64,000 nucleotides of DNA from contig NZ_JABBPK010000001.1 in NCBI RefSeq assembly GCF_012933555.1, positions 2,768,001 to 2,832,000 of the forward strand, read 5' to 3'. The stretch is from Niallia alba (GTDB lineage Bacteria > Bacillota > Bacilli > Bacillales > Cytobacillaceae). This document shows, piece by piece, positions 17,252-26,301 of this stretch; the stretch's first letter is position 1, and every line of letters starts with the position of its first letter. Under the pieces are notes generated by a model. It saw only the letters and a list, made by a program, of their open reading frames with translations. It made no database searches and was not told where the DNA came from. Position numbers and translations under genes: made by a program.

Positions 17252-18199
17252 ATGAAAGCATATACGATTAGAGAAGCATCTAAAAAACTTACTGCAACGC
17301 CAACTAAGTTAAAACAATGGGAAAAGGAGTTACAAGGAATTATCGTGATACCTAGAACTAAAACCGGGGCACGTATTTATACAGAAAAAGAAATTACATT
17401 ACTTCATGAAGTAAAAAATTTATATAAAGAAAAACGGAAAACAGCAGAAGTCAAAGAAACATTGACGATGCTCATAAACAGACCTAAAGACGAAGAAGTT
17501 CAAAAACCAAAAAAGGAAGCAGACGATGAACAGACAAGCTTCGAAGTTGTTAATAAAAAGGAAATAGATTCGGCTCAGTCTATAGAATCTACACCATCAC
17601 CTACTGCTGAACAAAATTTCCGCATCCTTCTTTCTTCCTTGGAAAATTACAAGCAAGATTTTCTAGAAGAAGTCAAAGATGAGATCCGTAATGGGCTTAA
17701 AAAAGAAGTATTAGAAACAATTACGAAGGAAATTAAAGCTGGCAGTGAAGAAACAATTCATCATATTACAAATTCAGTGAACAAAACACAGGAGAAAACT
17801 AGCGAACATTTGGAAGAGTTTTCTGAACTATTACATAAAAATACGGAAAAAACAGCAACGGGATATGAAGAAATTCAGTCTAAAATCAAGAAACTTTCTC
17901 AAATATCAAAAGCGGAAAGAAAAACATATTCCAAACAATGGACATCAAATGTTTCTTCCACTAAGGAAATTAAATCAATGATTGAACATCTTTCTAAATC
18001 GAACGAAGAATTAAATAAAACAGTGGAACAGTTAAATGAAAATGATCAATATTTAATGGAAACTCTCCGGTTAGAAAGAGAACAAATGAATAAAGAAATC
18101 AAACAAAGAGAAAGAAATTTTCAAGAATTAGTACAAACCTTTCGCCATACTGCTGCCTCTCAAGAAAAAAGGCGTCAATGGTGGAGAATTTTTTCTTGA
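17252..18199 (+). CDS. MerR-like HTH protein with long coiled coil (DUF3967/RacA-like)
   Basis: A 315-residue protein. Residues 1-75 form a MerR-type winged helix (YTIREASKKLTATPTKLKQWEKEL, then GARIYTEKEITLLHEVKNLYKEK). After a charged linker, residues about 125-300 are almost pure heptad-repeat helix rich in E, K, Q and N. The end KRRQWWRIFS resembles the basic-aromatic tail of DUF3967 proteins that may touch membrane. The layout is that of RacA, the chromosome anchor of sporulation, but the protein is much longer, so I do not give the symbol. The ATG at 17252 has AAAGGAG close upstream. It is monocistronic with a terminator. Confidence 0.72.
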   Translation: MKAYTIREASKKLTATPTKLKQWEKELQGIIVIPRTKTGARIYTEKEITLLHEVKNLYKEKRKTAEVKETLTMLINRPKDEEVQKPKKEADDEQTSFEVVNKKEIDSAQSIESTPSPTAEQNFRILLSSLENYKQDFLEEVKDEIRNGLKKEVLETITKEIKAGSEETIHHITNSVNKTQEKTSEHLEEFSELLHKNTEKTATGYEEIQSKIKKLSQISKAERKTYSKQWTSNVSSTKEIKSMIEHLSKSNEELNKTVEQLNENDQYLMETLRLEREQMNKEIKQRERNFQELVQTFRHTAASQEKRRQWWRIFS

Positions 18200-18243
18200 T
18201 TTTTACATAAGTATATAACGATAAATCTTATGTATAAATACTT

Positions 18244-18290
18244 AAAGAGTAATCAAAAAATTTTTCAATTTTTGGTTACTCTTTTTCTTT
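18244..18290 (+). terminator. Rho-independent terminator
   Basis: AAAGAGTAATCAAAAA pairs with TTTTTGGTTACTCTTT around a short loop, followed by a T-run, 45 bp after the coiled-coil protein gene. Confidence 0.82.
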
Positions 18291-18354
18291 TGCGCTTTTT
18301 ATATGATAGTATGGTATGGAGAAACGTAATAGTATGTATTAACTGGAGGTAAAA

Positions 18355-19149
18355 ATGTCTACAAATTATAAAATTTTATTTCTTGATATTGACGGAACCA
18401 TCTTAACACCGGAAGATACGATTCAAGATTCAACGAAAATAGCAGTACAATTAATGAAAGAAAAAGGATTAGAAGTCTTTTTAGCAACGGGTAGACCACT
18501 ACATGAAATTTCCAATATTGGTGAAACACTTGCCATTCAATCGTTTATCGGATACAATGGCGCTTACGCTATACATAATGGTAAAGATGTATTTAGACAA
18601 CCAATGAGCCCTGACTTAGTAACCAAATACTTAGAGATTGCAAACGAAAAAGGAAATGAACTAATTTTATATACAAATACTCATAATCTACTTTCACATC
18701 CTGAAGGAGAAATGACGAAACAATTTAGTGCAAAATTCCATCTAAAGAAGAATAGAGCCTTTACGACAGATGAAAAAGAAAACATCCTTGGAATAACCGT
18801 TGTAAACTTAAAAGAAGAAGATATTGCTTTATACGAAGCATTCCCTGACGTTCACCTTTCGCAAGTAAACATTGATGGATTCAGGCATTCTTATGATGTC
18901 ATTAGCGATAAAGTCAATAAAGGATTTGCCGTATCCCTTATTCTAAAAAAATTGGACATCGAAAAAGCATCTTCCATTGCCTTTGGAGATGGCCTTAACG
19001 ACAAAGAAATGCTCCAAGTAGTCGGAGAAGGCTTCGCAATGGGAAATGCTCACGAGATGTTGTTCTCGTATGCAAAACATAAAACAACTTCTGTGACAGA
19101 TTCAGGAATATACAATGGTTTAAAATGGCTAGGATTAATTACAGAATAA
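18355..19149 (+). CDS. Cof-type HAD-IIB phosphatase
   Basis: A 264-residue soluble hydrolase. HAD motif I is FLDIDGTIL (nucleophile Asp near residue 11), motif II ATGRP, motif III lysine in VNKGFAVSLIL, and motif IV FGDGLNDKEML; the C2B cap lies between motifs II and III. Length and motifs fit the Cof/YwpJ group that dephosphorylates sugar phosphates, FMN or pyridoxal phosphate. The exact substrate is not decidable. AACTGGAGGT gives a clear site for the ATG at 18355. It is convergent with the next gene over a shared terminator. A second Cof-type paralogue lies at 44.8-45.6 kb. Confidence 0.87.
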   Translation: MSTNYKILFLDIDGTILTPEDTIQDSTKIAVQLMKEKGLEVFLATGRPLHEISNIGETLAIQSFIGYNGAYAIHNGKDVFRQPMSPDLVTKYLEIANEKGNELILYTNTHNLLSHPEGEMTKQFSAKFHLKKNRAFTTDEKENILGITVVNLKEEDIALYEAFPDVHLSQVNIDGFRHSYDVISDKVNKGFAVSLILKKLDIEKASSIAFGDGLNDKEMLQVVGEGFAMGNAHEMLFSYAKHKTTSVTDSGIYNGLKWLGLITE

Positions 19150-19170
19150 TTGGAAATACTCTTTTAAACC

Positions 19171-19208
19171 AAAGGATCGGTCTCAAGTTAAGAGACCGAT
19201 CCTTTTTA
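19171..19208. terminator. Bidirectional terminator
   Basis: AAAGGATCGGTCTC pairs perfectly with GAGACCGATCCTTT around a 7-base loop, followed by T on the right and preceded by TTTAAACC on the left. It lies between converging genes and just overlaps the stop of the leftward one. Confidence 0.85.
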
Positions 19209-19643
19209 AACTTCTGTACTTTCTTCACTAGCATCCTGTTTATTTAGATGCTGTAAAACTTTTTTATCAAAATATTCTTCGTTCATTTTGTAGGAGATTT
19301 CAAAAGCTGGCGTGGTTGCGAACTCTTTTTTAATCCAGTAGTAATTATCTTCTTTCGTTGGCTCTGTTAAATCAAGCATTATAGTAATTTCAAGAGAAAT
19401 AAGATTTTTATTCTTCGTAATATTAACAGTTGGATTCGTACTTCGAGCTACTTTGTTCATTAGCTTTTTATTAAATAGCATGGAAAAGTGCAGCTCGTTA
19501 CCGCTTTTATTTTTCTTATTCAGTTTCAGTAAATAGGAATCACCTAGATCTACTAATTTTTCTTTATCCATATTTTCGATTGCTAATATTAACCGTATGT
19601 ACGTATTTTCCACTGGTGCAATGTTTATTTTTGTTGAGCTCAT
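19206..19643 (-). CDS. Uncharacterised protein, 145 residues
   Basis: I do not recognise this gene. The product (starting MSSTKINIAPVENTYIRLIL) is soluble, of mixed charge and predicted alternating beta strands and helices, ending in an acidic tail (DASEESTEV). There is no signal peptide. The ATG at 19643 has GAGGAGG at a good spacing; the frame stays open for 16 more codons upstream but without a site. It ends on a terminator shared with the HAD gene. Real coding is likely because of the ribosome binding site, length and codon pattern. Confidence 0.62.
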   Translation of the reverse strand: MSSTKINIAPVENTYIRLILAIENMDKEKLVDLGDSYLLKLNKKNKSGNELHFSMLFNKKLMNKVARSTNPTVNITKNKNLISLEITIMLDLTEPTKEDNYYWIKKEFATTPAFEISYKMNEEYFDKKVLQHLNKQDASEESTEV

Positions 19644-19753
19644 TTGTAACCTCCTCTTACTTGAAACCGTAAAATTGACCCTTTTTATCATATGACAACA
19701 TCTCGTTTATTATAACGAAAAAAACTGTCCAAAAATAGCTGCTTTCGCATAAT

Positions 19754-19907
19754 TTTATCCCACTCTTAACGAACAGTAAGACTCCCGCCTCAAGTTTATG
19801 AGTACACGAGGAAGATAACTGGGAGATCAACTGTCCGGTCCGATTGGTTCACCTAACCATCATGGGGGAGGAAGGAAACTCCCCCATGATGGAAGTTTCA
19901 CTTTATA
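19754..19907 (-). repeat. Family A repeat, copy A3 (covarying stem)
   Basis: A full copy in reverse orientation from TTTATCCCACTC to GTTTCACTTTAT. Hairpin 1 reads CCATCATGGGGGA paired with TCCCCCATGATGG, so both arms changed from the usual CAGTG/CACTG form while staying complementary. Just left of it is a stray GCTGCTTTCGCATA, a family B fragment. Confidence 0.88.
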
Positions 19908-20131
19908 ATGGCAATATAACTTCTTTTCGATATCTATCTCTTCGCAGCCTTAATCTCCTACTTTGTATATTCTTATCTTTCTAACGTCATAATGCAAATA
20001 AAATGCTTGTCTTTCATATAAAAATAAAAAAGGAAGCATTTTTGCAGGAAATAAGTGTGTGCAATGTGTATAATAAATAATAATAACTTATTAATAGTTA
20101 AAAGGAATATTTTAAAATGAGGAGTTTAAAA

Positions 20132-20449
20132 ATGAAAGAAATTAAAACAGTAGATGTATTTGAAGAAATTATTAATAATGGAGAAATAAATATTGTAAAG
20201 TTTTTTACGACTTGGTGTCCAGATTGTACAAGAATGGATATGTTCATTGACGATATCGTTGAAGCAAATAATGACAAAACATGGTATACCCTAAATAAAG
20301 ATGAACTGCCAGAAATAGCTGAAAAATACGATGTAATGGGAATACCAAGCCTACTAATTTTTAAAAACGGCGAAAAAATCGGTCATTTACATAGTGCTAA
20401 TGCAAAAACACCTGAACAAGTTGAAGAATTTTTAGCAGCATATAAATAA
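20132..20449 (+). CDS. Thioredoxin-like protein
   Basis: A 105-residue single-domain thioredoxin fold. The active site is W-C-P-D-C (Cys29 and Cys32) in IVKFFTTWCPDCTRMD, and the conserved cis-proline occurs in VMGIPSLLIFKNGEKIG. Proteins of this size in Bacillaceae (YtpP/YdbP-like) are auxiliary thiol-disulfide oxidoreductases; the WCPDC variant differs from the WCGPC of the main thioredoxin. The ATG at 20132 is preceded by GAGGAG; the ATG at 20117 overlaps that site and is not the start. It is monocistronic and cytoplasmic. Confidence 0.86.
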   Translation: MKEIKTVDVFEEIINNGEINIVKFFTTWCPDCTRMDMFIDDIVEANNDKTWYTLNKDELPEIAEKYDVMGIPSLLIFKNGEKIGHLHSANAKTPEQVEEFLAAYK

Positions 20450-20535
20450 TTTAATCACATACACATCAGCTCCAAAGTACTTACAGCTAGACACAAATTT
20501 GCTTTAAAACTTATATTTTTTTAAAGGTCAAAAAA

Positions 20536-20701
20536 GAAGCTGGGACATAAGTATTTTCAACCAAATAACCCCAAACGATTATACGTACATGCTAAGAAAA
20601 GTTCGTATAATCCGTTTGGGGTATTATTCATTTTAAGAAAGAAGGTTTGTGGTGATCACCCGCAGCCTGAATACACTTATATTTTGTTTTGTCCCAGTCT
20701 G
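20536..20701 (+). repeat. Family B repeat, copy B4 (internally deleted)
   Basis: Both ends survive (GAAGCTGGGACATAAG and GTTTTGTCCCAGTCTG) but the GC-rich core is mostly lost, leaving 166 bp. The upstream stem is kept with different bases: CCCCAAACG-ATTATACG paired with CGTATAAT-CCGTTTGGGG. It fills the space after the thioredoxin gene and after the ppc stop. Confidence 0.82.
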
Positions 20702-20727
20702 TTTATATTGCCTTCTCTATTTCTAAA

Positions 20728-23490
20728 TCAACCTGTATTACGTAAACCGGCAGCAATACCATTAATTGTTAAAAGAACTTGGTTCAATAATTCCTTATCT
20801 GGAATTTCCTGTTCACGAAGCTGTTTAATTAACTCTACTTGGAAGAAATTCAATGGATCTACATATGGATTTCTTCTATAAACTGATTCTTGAATAGAAG
20901 GAGTGTGATCAAGTAATTCTTCAATTCCTGTTATTTCTAGCAAGATCGTTTTTGTTTTATTATATTCTTCTTTAATAATTTGATAAATACGATTCCCAAT
21001 TGCTTCATCCTCAACAAGAGAAGAATATTCTCTAGCAGTTGTTAAATCTGCCTTCATTAAAGCCATCTGTAAATTATCGATTGTTGAGCGGAAGAATGGC
21101 CACTTCGCATACATTTGCTTTAGAATTTCAAGATTGCCTGGCTTTTGTTGGGCGAATTCAGAAAGTCCTGTACCAGACGCATACCAAGCTGGAAGTAGTT
21201 GTCTGCTTTGCGTCCAAGCAAATACCCATGGAATTGCACGTAAATTGTCAAACGTTGTTTTATTTTTTCTACTCATTGGTCTCGAACCAATTTTTAAATT
21301 ACCTATTTCATTTAAAGGTGTTGCTTCTTTAAAATAAGTCATAAAATCAGGATCATTAAATACTAACGATTGATATTTAGCAAGAGAAATAGCAGAAATT
21401 TCTTCCATGCAATCTTCCCAAAGACTTCTTTCCTCTTTATGCTCGCTAATATCCTTTGATATATGGGCAATTGCCATAAGCAAAGTGGAAGTTGCTTGCT
21501 CTAAGCTTCTAAAAGCGATATCTTCCAATAAATAACGCGAAGATAATACTTCCCCTTGTTCCGTGATTTTTACCCCATCTCCTAATGTTTCAGCTGGTTG
21601 AGAAAGGATACTTTTATTTAATGGACCGCCACCACGACCAAGCGAACCACCACGACCATGGAAAAACTTTAAGCCGATTTGATAGTTACTTGCCATTTCA
21701 TGAATTTCACGCTGTGCTTTGTATAATTTCCAATTCGCTGTTAAGGTACCGCCATCTTTACTACCATCAGAATATCCTAACATAATTTCCTGTTGATCAT
21801 TATGCTGTCTTAAGTGCTCTCGATAAACGGGCATACGGAATAATGTTTCAATAATTTCAGGTCCAGCAACTAAGTCATCAATCGTTTCTAACAATGGTGC
21901 AACATTTAAACGACTCTCAACCGTGCCATCTGCATGTAAGCGATAAATTCCAGCTTCTTTTGCTAATACAAGCACTTCTAGAATATCACTTGGTGAACGA
22001 GTCATACTTACTAAGTATACATTAATAGCACGTTCTCCAAATTTCTTATGCGCCTCTCTTATCATGGAAAATGTACTAATCATTTCCTGTGTTTCATCTG
22101 AATAATCCTCATTTAATAAAAGAATCGGACGTGGATCATTTAAGACAGTTTCAAGTATGCGCAACTTTTCGTTTTCCGGTAAGTTTTTATAATCATCTGT
22201 TATGCCAACTTTACGTAAAATCTCATCAATAGCAGCTTCATGCTCCCCACTATGATTTCGAATATCCAATGTTGCTAAATGGAATCCAAACAGTTGAACC
22301 TGACGAATCATTTTTTGTAAATCCTTTTGCTGATGTGCTTTAGGTTGATGCAACGCAAAACTTTCTTGGATTAAAAATAAATCATCTAATAGCTCTTGTA
22401 CTTTCACATAGCCTTTATCAGACTTCCCATATTCCCTTAATCTTTCCAAAATTACTGAAAACTTTCTGCGATAAACTTCTTTTTCAACCGGCCATTTTTT
22501 TTCAGGAGTCAAATATAACTGTTCTTCCTCTATAATGGATTGAATTAGCTTTGAGCTAACTTTTACACGATTGGTAGAATGGCTAAATTTCTTCATTAAT
22601 TCGTCAACTGCATCCATGTATTTCTGAATTACCAATTCATTTTGTTTATGAAGTGTTTGCCATGTAACATCCGGAGTTACATTCGGATTACCATCTCGGT
22701 CTCCCCCGATCCAAGAACCAAACCATAGGAAATTAGGTACTTTCCACTCAAAGTTAGGATAGTTTTCGAGGAGCGCATCCTGAACTTCTTGATGAATTTC
22801 TGGCAAAACATCAAACAAAGTCTGATCGAAATAATAAAGCCCATTTCTTACTTCATCCATTACAGTAGGACGTTCTTGACGAAGCTCATCTGTTTGCCAC
22901 ATAATCGTGATTTCTTCAAAAAGATCTTCGTCTAACTGTTGTCGCTCTTTTTTCGTTAACATTGGATTATCAAGCTGTTTCATGATAGTAGCAATTCTTT
23001 TTTGAATCTCTAAAATTGTACGTTTTGTTGATTCTGTTGGATGTGCAGTAATGATTAGTTCTAGCGAAAGAGTATTTAACACCTCTTGAATCGTTTCTTC
23101 CGATAAATCCTTTTGTTTAAATGCCATTATTGCACGATCAATTGAATACGGCTGTACGCCTTTTTCTTGACTCAATTGATATTCTCTTCTTCGACGAATG
23201 CGATGATTTAATTCAGCAACATTCACTAAATGGAAATATTTCGAAAACGCACGAATTACTTGTCGGCGAACAGGTTTATCTAATTTTTCCATTTCAAGCT
23301 TTAATTGGTTATATGTATGTTCATTATTTGTTTCGCGCAGTTCTTTTGCTAACTTACGAATTACCTCTACCTTTTCTAATAATTCTTGGCCACCATGGTG
23401 GATAAGCACTTCACCAAGAATATTACCAAGGTGTTTGACATCTTTCCGTAAAGGTAAACTGCTCTCATTTCCTTTTATCGTTGTTGTCAT
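20728..23490 (-). CDS. ppc: Phosphoenolpyruvate carboxylase
   Basis: A 920-residue cytoplasmic enzyme that adds bicarbonate to PEP to give oxaloacetate, refilling the TCA cycle. Key parts are visible: the catalytic histidine in ITAHPTES (His150), the arginine/glycine-rich active-site loop FHGRGGSLGRGGGP near residue 595, and the C-terminal TINGIAAGLRNTG with the conserved RNTG end. Length is near that of bacterial PEPC (about 880-930). It is monocistronic, with a 426-bp A+T-rich upstream region before a family C repeat and the IS110 element. B. subtilis uses pyruvate carboxylase only, so a ppc gene is a useful marker of the lineage. Confidence 0.96.
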   Translation of the reverse strand: MTTTIKGNESSLPLRKDVKHLGNILGEVLIHHGGQELLEKVEVIRKLAKELRETNNEHTYNQLKLEMEKLDKPVRRQVIRAFSKYFHLVNVAELNHRIRRRREYQLSQEKGVQPYSIDRAIMAFKQKDLSEETIQEVLNTLSLELIITAHPTESTKRTILEIQKRIATIMKQLDNPMLTKKERQQLDEDLFEEITIMWQTDELRQERPTVMDEVRNGLYYFDQTLFDVLPEIHQEVQDALLENYPNFEWKVPNFLWFGSWIGGDRDGNPNVTPDVTWQTLHKQNELVIQKYMDAVDELMKKFSHSTNRVKVSSKLIQSIIEEEQLYLTPEKKWPVEKEVYRRKFSVILERLREYGKSDKGYVKVQELLDDLFLIQESFALHQPKAHQQKDLQKMIRQVQLFGFHLATLDIRNHSGEHEAAIDEILRKVGITDDYKNLPENEKLRILETVLNDPRPILLLNEDYSDETQEMISTFSMIREAHKKFGERAINVYLVSMTRSPSDILEVLVLAKEAGIYRLHADGTVESRLNVAPLLETIDDLVAGPEIIETLFRMPVYREHLRQHNDQQEIMLGYSDGSKDGGTLTANWKLYKAQREIHEMASNYQIGLKFFHGRGGSLGRGGGPLNKSILSQPAETLGDGVKITEQGEVLSSRYLLEDIAFRSLEQATSTLLMAIAHISKDISEHKEERSLWEDCMEEISAISLAKYQSLVFNDPDFMTYFKEATPLNEIGNLKIGSRPMSRKNKTTFDNLRAIPWVFAWTQSRQLLPAWYASGTGLSEFAQQKPGNLEILKQMYAKWPFFRSTIDNLQMALMKADLTTAREYSSLVEDEAIGNRIYQIIKEEYNKTKTILLEITGIEELLDHTPSIQESVYRRNPYVDPLNFFQVELIKQLREQEIPDKELLNQVLLTINGIAAGLRNTG

Positions 23491-23916
23491 TAGATTACCA
23501 TCCCTTAATCTAAATTTTTTTACATAAATACTTTATTACCATTAATCCTATCACTAATCTTTTAAAAATTCATTAACAAAAATCAATAATTAATAGATAG
23601 AAAAGATAGATTTCGAATAATTTATCTAATATTTATATCAATTATTCATCAATAACAAAAAACAGAGTATTTTCAATCTATTTTTGAGTATTTATGGAAA
23701 TAAATAGGCTATTCATTATATTTACTTGAATCTCATAATTTTGGTTACATAATGTATATAACCTAAATATTTAAATGTGTAAACCTTTTTGCGTAAAGTT
23801 ATTTAAATTTGACGGATTTTATTTAGTACAGGTTCCATTTAGTAGAAAACATTAGCATATAATAACCAGGATGGAAATATCGTTTTTGAGAAATTAATTT
23901 TTAGGAAGTGTAAAAA
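23491..23916. other. A+T-rich intergenic region upstream of ppc
   Basis: It holds the ppc promoter presumably, but I could not single out convincing -35/-10 boxes among many A+T-rich candidates. No gene, riboswitch or repeat was recognised here. Confidence 0.4.
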
Positions 23917-24129
23917 AAGGCTGTTTTCGTAAATTTTGTTGCTATGACCCGCAGCCTGAATACACTCCGCTTTCCGTGGGGCTCGCGCTGAGCCGCGGTC
24001 TGCCTTTGGCCTGCAGGGTCTCAGGCTGTCTCGCTAATCCCACAGGAGTCTACGTGTATTCAGGCTGCTCAGATTTACTCATTAATTGATTTTTTCTATT
24101 GAGAAAGCAACAATCTTTTAGAAAAACTC
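23917..24129 (+). repeat. Family C repeat, copy C3 (covarying core)
   Basis: It starts AAGGCTGTTTTCGTAAATTT and ends CAACAATCTTTTAGAAAAAC; the two ends are similar when one is reverse-complemented (TTTTC.TAAA..TTGTTGCT). The core palindrome reads GCAGCCTGAATACAC paired with GTGTATTCAGGCTGC, a paired change from the usual CCGG form. The IS110 element begins immediately to its right. Confidence 0.82.
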
Positions 24130-24405
24130 TCATGGCGGCGTTACCCGCCGCCACCGTCTATCATGAAAACTTGCTCCTATCCCATGATAGAAAGTCTAAA
24201 CCACTTAACACCTGACCATAATTAATAGTACAATACGACCAGTCCGAAGACTGTTTGGTGGATCAATACAAGTTGATACCCCGTTAGAAAAACTGGTTGT
24301 GACAGTTTAAAAGAACCGTCTAATGTGTTTATAAACACGAATACAAAAATTTTGTATGATGACTTCTGTCGCTTGTATTGTATTAAAAATCTTTGAGGTG
24401 ATTAT
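24130..24405 (+). ncRNA. Candidate bridge RNA region of the IS110 element
   Basis: Non-coding stretch directly upstream of the transposase. It holds hairpins GGCGGCG/CGCCGCC (24134-24152), TCTATCATG/CATGATAGA (24157-24191), CCAGTC-like and GACAGTT/AACCGTC stems nearer the gene. Position and length match the bridge RNA that guides IS110-subgroup recombinases. The guide loops could not be matched to flanks by eye. Confidence 0.5.
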
Positions 24406-25635
24406 ATGGAAGCTATGATTGAACGGTGTGCAGGCCTAGATGTACACCAAGAAACAGTAGTTGCTTGTGTTTTATTTGGTTCATTAGATAAAAAACCAAA
24501 TAAAGAGATTCAAACCTTTCCAACAACCACAAGTGGCCTTTTGGCACTTAGCGACTGGCTATCCTCACACAAAATAACGGATGCTGTAATGGAAAGTACC
24601 GGTGTATATTGGAAGCCCGTTTGGAATGTTATAGAATGTGACTTCCAATTAATCCTCGCCAATGCCCAACATGTTAAAAATGTTCCCGGAAGGAAAACAG
24701 ACGTAAAAGATGCGGAGTGGTTAGCTAAACTTTTGCGTTCTGGACTAATTGAAAAAAATTTTGTACCGCCCAAAGAAATTCGTGATTTGCGAGATTTAAC
24801 CCGGTATCGTAAAAAACTCATCCATACACGAACTTCTGAGCGCAATCGAATCCACAAAATTCTACAGGATGCAAATATTAAACTAACTTCTGTTTTATCT
24901 GACATTTTTGGTGTCACTGGTTGTCGCATTATTGAAGCCCTAATAAACGGCGAAAAAATAGGTGTGTTTGAACTTCAACAAATGGTTGATTCAAGAGTTA
25001 AGGCGAGCACAACAGATATTGCAGAAGCCCTTAACGGTGGAATACGTAAACATCATATTGATATGTTACGTTTCCATTGGGACCATATCAATCACATCGA
25101 TGAAACAATCGAAAAAGTAGTTGAACGCATAGACCAAGCGCTTATTCCTTATCAAGAGGAGTGCGAACTACTAGATACCATACCGGGTGTGGATAAAAAT
25201 GCATCCGCAATCTTTATAGCTGAAATGGGTGTAGACATGTCAGTATTTAAAAGTTCTAAACATCTAGCCTCATGGGCTGGAGTGAGTCCAGGAAATTATG
25301 AGAGTGCCGGTAAAAAAAAAACAGGTAAAACTCAGTACGGAAACAAATCATTAAGAACCACCGCTGTTGAATGTTCCATGGCTACAGATAGACAGTATAA
25401 TCGCATATCTGCACATAGAAAAAGAATTATGAAACGACAAGGAAAATCGAAAGCACGGATCGCTTCCGCTCATTTAATCCTAACAATTGCTTACAATATT
25501 TTAAAAACAAGGCAACCATATCAGGAACTAGGCCCTGATTATGTTGATCTCGAACAAAGTAAAGAACAAAAAATGATTCAATACTTAAAAAGGAAAGGGT
25601 ATCGTATTGAACCCACTAATGAACAAATTGCTTAA
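24406..25635 (+). CDS. IS110-family transposase (DEDD recombinase)
   Basis: A 409-residue recombinase. The N-terminal RuvC-like domain has the DEDD set Asp12 (GLDVHQ), Glu63 (MESTG), Asp99 and Asp102 (KTDVKDAEW). A coiled region follows, then the C-terminal Tnp domain with LASWAGVSPGNYESAGKKK, whose Ser300 corresponds to the catalytic serine. The full length and unbroken frame suggest an active enzyme. It is preceded by GAGGTG and a long non-coding part that may encode the bridge RNA. Confidence 0.93.
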   Translation: MEAMIERCAGLDVHQETVVACVLFGSLDKKPNKEIQTFPTTTSGLLALSDWLSSHKITDAVMESTGVYWKPVWNVIECDFQLILANAQHVKNVPGRKTDVKDAEWLAKLLRSGLIEKNFVPPKEIRDLRDLTRYRKKLIHTRTSERNRIHKILQDANIKLTSVLSDIFGVTGCRIIEALINGEKIGVFELQQMVDSRVKASTTDIAEALNGGIRKHHIDMLRFHWDHINHIDETIEKVVERIDQALIPYQEECELLDTIPGVDKNASAIFIAEMGVDMSVFKSSKHLASWAGVSPGNYESAGKKKTGKTQYGNKSLRTTAVECSMATDRQYNRISAHRKRIMKRQGKSKARIASAHLILTIAYNILKTRQPYQELGPDYVDLEQSKEQKMIQYLKRKGYRIEPTNEQIA

Positions 25636-25746
25636 TGAATAACAAAAGCACTATATTTAATCATTCCTAGCCTTTTAAAAAAGTTCAAATTTAGAAGGTT
25701 CAGCTTAGTGTTGCCTTTTACCTAAAGAGTTTTCATACAAACAGCC

Positions 25747-25780
25747 AAAAAAAAGGAAGTGTCTCCACTTCCTTTTTTTA
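25747..25780. terminator. Bidirectional terminator
   Basis: AAAAAAAGGAAGTG pairs with CACTTCCTTTTTTT around a TCTC loop, right at the end of the HesB-like gene. Confidence 0.88.
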
Positions 25781-26077
25781 ATGATGATGATGTTCTTTTG
25801 ATGGATTATAAATTGTAAAACCTGGTTGTGGAACATGGAAATATTGAATCCATACACCATCCAAGAACTCTGCCTCTCTTGTATCCAATAAAATAGGAAT
25901 GTCCTTATCAGATTGAACAATTTCATCATGCTCAGTCTTTTGGTCCAATTTCAGATCATAATGAGCATGGTTTCCATGATTCTCAGTTATGTATACGCGA
26001 ATCATTTCTCCTTCTTCAGCCTTTTCTAGCATTTGATTGAGAACTTTTACCGCGTGTCTGTTTATTTTGACTTTCAT
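25778..26077 (-). CDS. HesB/IscA-like domain protein
   Basis: A 99-residue protein beginning MKVKINRHAVKVLNQMLEK and containing GEMIRVYITENHGNHAHYDLKL and FLDGVWIQYFHVPQPGFTIYNP, which is the HesB-like fold. The cysteines that bind Fe-S in IscA/SufA are absent, as in the YneR-type branch; instead there are many histidines, with four at the C-terminus. A role in iron-sulfur handling is therefore uncertain. The ATG at 26077 has AGGAGG upstream; a longer start at 26122 has none. It is monocistronic with its own terminator. Confidence 0.75.
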   Translation of the reverse strand: MKVKINRHAVKVLNQMLEKAEEGEMIRVYITENHGNHAHYDLKLDQKTEHDEIVQSDKDIPILLDTREAEFLDGVWIQYFHVPQPGFTIYNPSKEHHHH

Positions 26078-26252
26078 TCTAATAATCCTCCTAAGCAAAC
26101 ATTTGCCTTCTTCTAATACCACTCTATTGTAATCTCCTATTCCGGCGTTTGCAAATAATCAAGACTTTTTAGAGAAATTTCTTAGAATTACTACAAACGT
26201 AGCAGCCAAACATACCAACAGCTAACATTCATAATCTTAAGTACCCAAAATA

Positions 26253-26285
26253 AAAAGCAACCCAACAACAGATTGGAATTGCTAC
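26253..26285 (-). terminator. Terminator of the Fur-site gene
   Basis: Reading leftward, AGCAATTCCAA pairs with TTGGGTTGCT and is followed by TTTTATTTT, 17 bp past the stop of the 126-residue gene. Confidence 0.72.
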
Positions 26286-26301
26286 TTTACCATTTATAAC
26301 G

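Larger units (their letters stand above)
24130..25640 (+). mobile_element. IS110-family insertion sequence
   Basis: The transposase gene and a 275-bp non-coding left part form one element of about 1.5 kb. Exact ends cannot be fixed because IS110 elements lack clear terminal repeats; the left edge is placed where family C repeat sequence stops and the right edge shortly after the transposase stop. The left non-coding part contains several hairpins, as expected for a bridge-RNA region of the IS110 subgroup. Confidence 0.72.
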
